Shown: piece by piece, positions 58,608 through 64,000 of the stretch
How positions within the stretch are numbered: the first letter of the stretch is position 1
How the letters are laid out: each line of letters opens with the position of its first letter
Source of the DNA: Brucella tritici
GTDB taxonomy: Bacteria > Pseudomonadota > Alphaproteobacteria > Rhizobiales > Rhizobiaceae
NCBI RefSeq assembly: GCF_902825325.1
Contig: NZ_CADEAR010000008.1
Location: forward strand, 176,033-240,032
Direction: 5' to 3'
Length of the DNA stretch: 64,000 nucleotides
Notes under the pieces: generated by a model
Databases searched by the model: none
Seen by the model: the letters and a program-made list of their open reading frames with translations, nothing else
Told to the model about the DNA's origin: nothing
Translations under genes and position numbers: made by a program

Positions 58608-59246
58608 TCAATCCGTTTGGTGCACTTCAGGCGCCTGATTTCTCAGGGACCGAATAAGTATGGAGATTGCTTTGCCGCCATAGGTTACCAGATCGTAGTT
58701 CCTGTCACCCCGCAACCATTCATTGAGGAGACCGCTCAACATGGAAAGCAGGATCGGCGCTGCCGTGTCAGCAGTCCATTCTTTTGAAAGCTCCCCACGT
58801 CTGGCAGCCACGTCGAGCAATCCTGCAAACAATGAGAGGACATTGGATCGTGCTTCTCTGAGACGCTCTTCGAGCGGGGCTATTTCGCCAACGAACTCGC
58901 ATCGCTGGTTGATGATGATGAAAATGTTCTGCTGCCGCTCATCGTTGGAGAAAAGTTGCAGCGCCTGGATAATCGATTGTTCCAGAACATGCATTGGATT
59001 GGGGTGATCGACAGCCGCTGCCTGCAACATGATTTCTTCTTGTGGAAACCGGACGCTGCCTATGATTGTGCGGACAATTTCAAGCTTGTCGTGAAAGTGG
59101 AAATAAATCGCTCCCCGTGTCACACCGGCATGACAGGCGATTTCCATCAGTGTAGATTGGTTGACACCGCGCTCGAGGAAAACCTGCTCGGCGGCCACCA
59201 GAATGGCTTCCCGGGTTTCGGCTGCCTCGGCTTTCGTTCTTCGCAT
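58608..59246 (-). CDS. bepR: TetR-family repressor of the BepDE pump
   Basis: The 212-residue protein has an N-terminal TetR HTH (TLMEIACHAGVTRGAIYFHF at about 35-54) and an AcrR-like C-terminal ligand domain. It is divergent from bepD with an operator-like palindrome in between, the same arrangement as bepR-bepDE of Brucella, where BepR represses the pump and drug-like ligands relieve it. Confidence 0.85.
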   Translation of the reverse strand: MRRTKAEAAETREAILVAAEQVFLERGVNQSTLMEIACHAGVTRGAIYFHFHDKLEIVRTIIGSVRFPQEEIMLQAAAVDHPNPMHVLEQSIIQALQLFSNDERQQNIFIIINQRCEFVGEIAPLEERLREARSNVLSLFAGLLDVAARRGELSKEWTADTAAPILLSMLSGLLNEWLRGDRNYDLVTYGGKAISILIRSLRNQAPEVHQTD

Positions 59247-59330
59247 GATTTCTCTCGGATGGATGCAGACTAATGGCCCAATTTGCCAGTGAATCTGGAT
59301 AACTCATTCGTGATCTGTAATATTAGGTGA

Positions 59331-59375
59331 TTGACTATAACACGGTAGTTCGTGTTTACAAACACTTGTGTATGT
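59331..59375 (+). promoter_or_regulatory. bepD promoter with TetR-type operator
   Basis: TTGACT (59331-59336) is a likely -35, with a weak -10 near 59354. ACAAACAC-TT-GTGTATGT (59358-59375) is a palindrome with 7 of 8 matched pairs at the start-site position, where a bound BepR would block transcription. Confidence 0.65.
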
Positions 59376-59415
59376 TAAATTGGCAGCACCGCGCGACAGC
59401 AAGGGCACTCCCATC

Positions 59416-60630
59416 ATGACCATGAACCGTTCTATTCGGCTTTTTGCGGCAGGGGCCGCATTTCTCGTCTTTGCGGGGCAACCCGTTCTGGCGCAAGCAC
59501 CGGGGGGTGCAACACCGCCTCCGCCACAGGTATCCGTCACTGTGGTCAAGCCGCATGACGTACCTGTTACCTACGAATATGCGGCGCGCATCAGCGCCTA
59601 TCGCGATGTCCAGGTGCGCGCGCGCGTGGGTGGAATATTGCTTCACCGCAATTTCGTCGAAGGGACGGAAGTCAAAGCAGGCGACGTGTTGTTCGAAATA
59701 GACCCGGCGCCTTATGAGGCCGAGCTTGAAAAGGCTCAGGCACAGGTGGCGCAGGCTGAAGCGCAGTATCAGCAATCCATTCGCGATGCTGAACGCGCTG
59801 AACAACTCGTCCAGCAGAAGGTGCAGAGCACCGCCGTGCGTGATTCCGCTTTCGCAACGCGCGACCTGAACAAGGCGTCGGTTGCCGCAGCTAAAGCACA
59901 GCTTCGCACAGCAGAACTCAATCTGAGCTATACCAAGGTCACCGCGCCCATCAGCGGTATCACCAGCCTTGAGCAGGTGAACGAAGGCAGCCTTATCGGG
60001 ACAGACGCATCTTCCAGTCTCCTGACCTCGATCATGCAGCTTGATCCGGTTTATGTGAATTTCTCCTTCACAGATACGGAAGCAGCAGAAATCGACCGTT
60101 TGCGTGCTGAACGCGGTGCAACGGGTGAAGACGCGGATCGCCTCAAGATCAAGGTCCTGTTCGGCGACGGACAGGCTTACGATCATGAAGGTACGATCGA
60201 CTTCACCTCGTCGTCGCTCGATACCGAAACGGGCACGCTCGGCGCTCGTGCGGTCGTAGAGAATCCGAATCGTCGCCTGATCCCTGGTCAGTTCGTCCGC
60301 GCAGTGATTCTCGGCATTCAGGTCAAGAACGCTATCACGATCCCGAAGGCTGCATTGCTTCAGGGCCCGCAAACGCAGTTTGTATATGTCGTCAACAAGG
60401 ACAACATTGTCGAAGTGCGGCCAATCACGGTTGCTCGTGAACTGAGCGACGCATGGCTGGTTTCCGAAGGTCTCAGCGCAGGCGATCGGGTTATTACCGA
60501 GGGCCTTATCAAGGCAGCTCCGGGTAAGCCCGTGAATCCGGTCGACGCAGCTACTGAAGCAAGCAATCAGACATCGCCCGATAAGGCTGGTGCTGATGCT
60601 GGCAAAGAACAGGCGGCAGGCAAGCAATGA
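59416..60630 (+). CDS. bepD: RND efflux adaptor BepD
   Basis: From the ATG at 59416 the protein is 404 residues with a cleavable signal peptide (ending GQPVLAQ). It has the lipoyl half [20 protein letters not shown], a coiled-coil hairpin (about 95-165), [20 protein letters not shown], beta-barrel and membrane-proximal domains, and an Ala/Gln-rich tail. It is an AcrA-type adaptor. Order and lengths (212/404/1051) match the Brucella bep locus. It overlaps bepE by 4 bases. Confidence 0.87.
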   Translation: MTMNRSIRLFAAGAAFLVFAGQPVLAQAPGGATPPPPQVSVTVVKPHDVPVTYEYAARISAYRDVQVRARVGGILLHRNFVEGTEVKAGDVLFEIDPAPYEAELEKAQAQVAQAEAQYQQSIRDAERAEQLVQQKVQSTAVRDSAFATRDLNKASVAAAKAQLRTAELNLSYTKVTAPISGITSLEQVNEGSLIGTDASSSLLTSIMQLDPVYVNFSFTDTEAAEIDRLRAERGATGEDADRLKIKVLFGDGQAYDHEGTIDFTSSSLDTETGTLGARAVVENPNRRLIPGQFVRAVILGIQVKNAITIPKAALLQGPQTQFVYVVNKDNIVEVRPITVARELSDAWLVSEGLSAGDRVITEGLIKAAPGKPVNPVDAATEASNQTSPDKAGADAGKEQAAGKQ

Positions 60631-63600
60631 ATAGATTCTTCGTCGACCGCCCCGTTTTCGCGGCGGTCATCTCCATTGTGCTCGTGCTGGCTGGCCTGAT
60701 CTGTATCCGGATCCTGCCGATTGCGCAGTACCCTGAATTGACGCCGCCACAGGTCGTCGTCAGTGCAACCTATCCCGGCGCAAGTGCCGAAACGGTGGCG
60801 CAGACTGTTGCTGCGCCATTGGAACAGCAGATCAACGGCGTCGAGAACATGCTTTATATGCAGTCCTCGAGCCTTGGTAGCGGTACGATGCAGTTGACCG
60901 TGACCTTCGCTCTGGGCACTGACCCGGATCAGGCCACCATCAACGTCAACAACCGCGTGCAGCGTGCGACCTCGTCGCTTCCGCAGGAAGTTCAGCGTCT
61001 CGGTGTCACGGTGGACAAGCGTTCCACCACGATTCTCGGCATGGTCGCCATGTTCTCCGACAGCGATCGGTATGACCGCACCTATGTCGGTAACTACGCG
61101 CTTCTAAACGTGGTCGATGACCTCAAGCGTTTGCAGGGTGTTGGCGATGTGCAGCTACTTGGCAATATCGATTATTCGATGCGTATCTGGCTGCGTCCAG
61201 ACAAGCTGGCGCAGTATAATCTGACCCCAAGCGATGTCTCGACGGCCATTCAGGAGCAGAATGCGCAGTTTGCAGCAGGCCGCTTCGGTGACCAGCCTGA
61301 CCCGCAAGCTGGTCCGTTCACCTATACGGCGACCACGCAAGGGCGTTTGCCGGATGCTGCGGCTTTCGAGAACATCATCCTGCGTTCCAGCTCCAACGCC
61401 GCAACGTTGCGTCTCAAGGATGTCGCGCGCGTCGAGCTCGGCACGGAAAGTTATCTCGTCGACAGTAATCTTAACGGCACGTCTGCTGTCCCGATTGCAA
61501 TCTATCTGCAGCCGGGTGCGAACGCGCTCAATACGATGGAACTCATTCAGAACCGTATGAATGAGCTGAAGGCGAGCTTCCCGGCTGGTATCGACTACTC
61601 GATCCCCTTTGATACGACAAAGTTCATCAAGGTTTCCATCGAGGAAGTGGTTCACACCTTCATCGAGGCGATCATTCTCGTCGTGCTGGTGGTTTTCATC
61701 TTCCTGCAGAACTGGCGGGCGACACTTATTCCCATCATCGCAGTGCCGATCTCGATCATTGGTACTTTCGCGGGCATGTATGTGCTTGGCTTCTCCATCA
61801 ACCTCCTGACGCTTTTCGGCCTGGTGTTGGCAATCGGTATCGTGGTCGATGACGCCATTGTGGTTCTGGAAAACGTCGAACGTATCATGACGACCGAGAA
61901 ACTGTCGCCACGCAAGGCCGCCATCAAGGCAATGGGCGAAGTGACAGGACCGGTTGTCGCGATTGTTCTCGTGCTTTGCGCCGTGTTTATTCCAGTGGCC
62001 TTCATGGGCGGTCTTGTCGGCGAAATGTACAAGCAATTCGCCGTCACCATCGCGATTTCGGTGACGTTGTCCGGTCTTGTGGCTCTGACACTGACACCGG
62101 CGCTCTGCGCACTGATCCTGAAGCCTGGCCATCACGAGCCAATGCTGCCGTTCCGCATCTTCAACCGCTTCTTCGAGCGGGTGACAGACGGCTATTCTCG
62201 TGGCGTTCGCTTCTTTTTGAAGCGCGCCGCAATCGGTCTGATCATTTTTGCAGGCCTTCTTGGCGCTACCTACTATCTTTTCGAGAGGGTGCCGGGATCG
62301 CTGTTGCCTGACGAGGATCAGGGGTTCCTGTTCAGTGTTGCGGTACTTCCTCCTGCGGCCTCTCTGGAGCGCACAACGGCGGTTCTGGATCAGGCAAGCG
62401 CGAATATCCGGAAAAGCCCGGCTGTGGAAAGCGTCTTTGCGGTATCCGGTTTCGACCTTCTGTCGGGCGGTCTGAAAACCAGTGCGGGCACGATGTTCAT
62501 CATGCTCAAAGACTGGAAAGAGCGTACGACACCTGAGACTGATGCACGCAATCTTCCCGGCGCGATCATGGCGATGAATTCGGGCATCAAGGACGGGCTT
62601 GTTCTGGCGTTCAACCCACCTCCGATCATGGGCCTCAGCACGACCGGCGGTTTTGAACTCTATGTTCAGGATCGTACAGGCGGTGGTGTGGAATCGCTGA
62701 CACGTGCGACCAAGCTCATTACCGAAGCTGCGGCCAAGCGGCCGGAGTTGCAGGGCGTTCGTACGACGTTTGATCCGAACGTTCCCCAGTATGACATCCA
62801 GCTTGATCGCGAAAAGGCGAAGGCTATGGGTGTGCCGATCAACTCCGTATTCACTGCAATGCAGGCGACGTTCGGCAGCCTCTACGTCAACGACTTTACG
62901 CTGTTTGGCCGCAACTATCAGGTCAACCTGCAGTCGGAAGCCGAGTTCCGTCGCGATCCAAGCGATCTCAAGCATGTCTTCGTGCGAGCCAATTCTGGCA
63001 GCATGATCCCGCTTGATGCCCTTGTGACAGTCAAGCGTATTGTCGGCCCCGATCAGCTGGAACGCTTCAATGCCTTCAACGCAGCGAAGATTACCGGTAA
63101 TCCGGCACCGGGTTTCACCTCTGGTGACGCGATCAAGGCAATGCAGGAAGTGGCGGCGGAAGTTCTTCCGCAAGGCTATCAGATCGCATGGACCGGCTCG
63201 GCCTATCAGGAAGTGACCACCAGCGGCACCGGCACACAGGCCATGATCTTTGGTCTTGTCATGGTGTTCCTGATCCTTGCTGCACAGTATGAACGCTGGA
63301 GCCTGCCGCTCGCCGTCATCACCGCGGTACCTTTTGCTATCTTCGGTGCGCTGTTGGCGACCGATCTGCGCGGGTTGACCAATGACGTGTATTTCCAGAT
63401 TGGTCTGGTGACACTCATAGGTCTGGCGGCGAAGAACGCGATTCTGATTGTGGAATTCGCGGTGCTTGAACGAGAGACGGGCAAGTCCGCCATCGAGGCG
63501 GCAGCGTCGGCAGCTCGTTTGCGCTTCCGTCCGATTGTGATGACCTCGCTGGCCTTCATTCTTGGCGTGGTGCCGCTCGCAATCAGCACGGGTGCCGGTT

Positions 63601-63782
63601 CGGCAAGCCGTCACTCGATCGGTACGGGCGTTATCGGCGGCATGTTGGCAGCAACGTTTATCGCTACGTTCTTCATTCCGATGTTCTACAGTCTGATAGC
63701 GCGCAAGCCTCCGAAGAAACCGGAGGATGAAGATGCGAATGAAACAACTGGTCCGAATGGACCAGCTGACAACCAGATCTAG
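60627..63782 (+). CDS. bepE: RND multidrug efflux pump BepE
   Basis: The 1051-residue AcrB-type transporter begins [20 protein letters not shown]. It has the TM4 relay aspartates in [17 protein letters not shown], a full second half, and [19 protein letters not shown]. It exports detergents, dyes and drugs using the proton gradient in Brucella; the same is inferred here. The outer-membrane channel is not in the window. A strong hairpin follows the stop. Confidence 0.9.
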   Translation: MNRFFVDRPVFAAVISIVLVLAGLICIRILPIAQYPELTPPQVVVSATYPGASAETVAQTVAAPLEQQINGVENMLYMQSSSLGSGTMQLTVTFALGTDPDQATINVNNRVQRATSSLPQEVQRLGVTVDKRSTTILGMVAMFSDSDRYDRTYVGNYALLNVVDDLKRLQGVGDVQLLGNIDYSMRIWLRPDKLAQYNLTPSDVSTAIQEQNAQFAAGRFGDQPDPQAGPFTYTATTQGRLPDAAAFENIILRSSSNAATLRLKDVARVELGTESYLVDSNLNGTSAVPIAIYLQPGANALNTMELIQNRMNELKASFPAGIDYSIPFDTTKFIKVSIEEVVHTFIEAIILVVLVVFIFLQNWRATLIPIIAVPISIIGTFAGMYVLGFSINLLTLFGLVLAIGIVVDDAIVVLENVERIMTTEKLSPRKAAIKAMGEVTGPVVAIVLVLCAVFIPVAFMGGLVGEMYKQFAVTIAISVTLSGLVALTLTPALCALILKPGHHEPMLPFRIFNRFFERVTDGYSRGVRFFLKRAAIGLIIFAGLLGATYYLFERVPGSLLPDEDQGFLFSVAVLPPAASLERTTAVLDQASANIRKSPAVESVFAVSGFDLLSGGLKTSAGTMFIMLKDWKERTTPETDARNLPGAIMAMNSGIKDGLVLAFNPPPIMGLSTTGGFELYVQDRTGGGVESLTRATKLITEAAAKRPELQGVRTTFDPNVPQYDIQLDREKAKAMGVPINSVFTAMQATFGSLYVNDFTLFGRNYQVNLQSEAEFRRDPSDLKHVFVRANSGSMIPLDALVTVKRIVGPDQLERFNAFNAAKITGNPAPGFTSGDAIKAMQEVAAEVLPQGYQIAWTGSAYQEVTTSGTGTQAMIFGLVMVFLILAAQYERWSLPLAVITAVPFAIFGALLATDLRGLTNDVYFQIGLVTLIGLAAKNAILIVEFAVLERETGKSAIEAAASAARLRFRPIVMTSLAFILGVVPLAISTGAGSASRHSIGTGVIGGMLAATFIATFFIPMFYSLIARKPPKKPEDEDANETTGPNGPADNQI

Positions 63783-63803
63783 CCAGTTTCTAGAGCCAAA
63801 CAA

Positions 63804-63829
63804 AAGCCCCGCCGAAAGGCGGGGCTTAT
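63804..63829 (+). terminator. Terminator of bepDE
   Basis: AAGCCCCGCC / GGCGGGGCTT with a GAAA loop, a 10-bp stem 21 bases after the bepE stop. Only a weak T-run follows. Confidence 0.75.
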
Positions 63830-63835
63830 ACATTT

Positions 63836-63866
63836 GAGGCCGGAACGTTAAACTTCGTTCCGGCCT
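63836..63866. terminator. Second hairpin after bepE
   Basis: GAGGCCGGAACG / CGTTCCGGCCTC, a perfect 12-bp stem with a 7-base loop. It probably ends a convergent gene beyond the window. The remaining 63867-64000 shows no gene. Confidence 0.6.
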
Positions 63867-64000
63867 CTATGTCATTGTGGTGAATGCAACACCGCAATGG
63901 CTGCTGCAAAGCGGTTGAGCCCGTCGGGGCGTGAACTTTCGTTCGTAAAAAAGCAGAACCCTTTGCAGCTTTTGAGGTCTTGTCGCACCGTTGAGGGAGC

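Noticed and set aside
61155..63833. 892-codon antisense frame opposite bepE
   Set aside because: Shadow of a high-GC gene: His/Arg-rich, no start signal, while bepE is a clear RND transporter on the other strand.
1..64000. CRISPR arrays, insertion sequences and rRNA genes
   Set aside because: No regular spaced repeats, no transposase and no rRNA sequence were seen anywhere in the window.

Overview
The window looks like chromosome of a Brucellaceae member (Brucella/Ochrobactrum type, Alphaproteobacteria, Rhizobiales). The main reasons are the bepR-bepD-bepE efflux locus, the preTA/dihydropyrimidinase/amidase pyrimidine genes with a RutR-type regulator, Rhizobiales-style intergenic palindromes and a GcrA-family protein. 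The species call is inferred from protein character, not from a search.

Region 1 (1 to about 18,690) is the right part of a temperate prophage that continues off the left edge. A tyrosine integrase (17366-18619) sits beside the 3' end of an intact tRNA-Arg(ACG) at 18687-18763, the likely attachment site. The immunity region (about 7.7-8.9 kb) holds a small Cro-like HTH protein, a self-cleaving CI/LexA-type repressor and five related operator-like palindromes. A leftward operon of tightly overlapping genes encodes, in order, small unknowns, RusA, a GcrA-like regulator, a DNA methyltransferase-like protein and a DUF1376-type replication protein. It is followed by HTH and small membrane proteins and, near the edge, a terminase-small-like protein. 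A rightward early operon starts at a strong promoter near 8880 and encodes small proteins, a PD-(D/E)XK exonuclease, a RecA-like ATPase and many accessory ORFs. A three-gene plus-strand cassette (994-1749) and a cloverleaf RNA-like element (2059-2125) interrupt the leftward block.

Region 2 (18.9-25.2 kb) is host: a membrane histidine kinase (minus strand), then an RND adaptor/pump pair.

Region 3 (25.2-33 kb) is reductive pyrimidine catabolism: an NMT1/SsuA-type ABC importer, dihydropyrimidinase and an N-carbamoyl amidase, divergent from a RutR-type TetR regulator and a Nudix hydrolase. The first reductive step, PreTA, lies apart at 47.5-50.3 kb. Matches to the RutR operator consensus lie upstream of both blocks.

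Region 4 (33-47.4 kb) separates these two halves. It is a divergent carbohydrate-type catabolic locus with two complete ABC sugar importers, two GntR regulators, a cystathionine-lyase-family PLP enzyme, an aldo/keto reductase, a PfkB kinase and a DapA-family aldolase. Its substrate is not evident and it is the best candidate here for an undescribed pathway.

Region 5 (50.5-64 kb) is mostly housekeeping: a DMT exporter, a CoxG-domain protein, pgi, an M14-type deacylase, a HAD phosphatase, a GST, fadD, a large palindromic repeat and bepR/bepDE.
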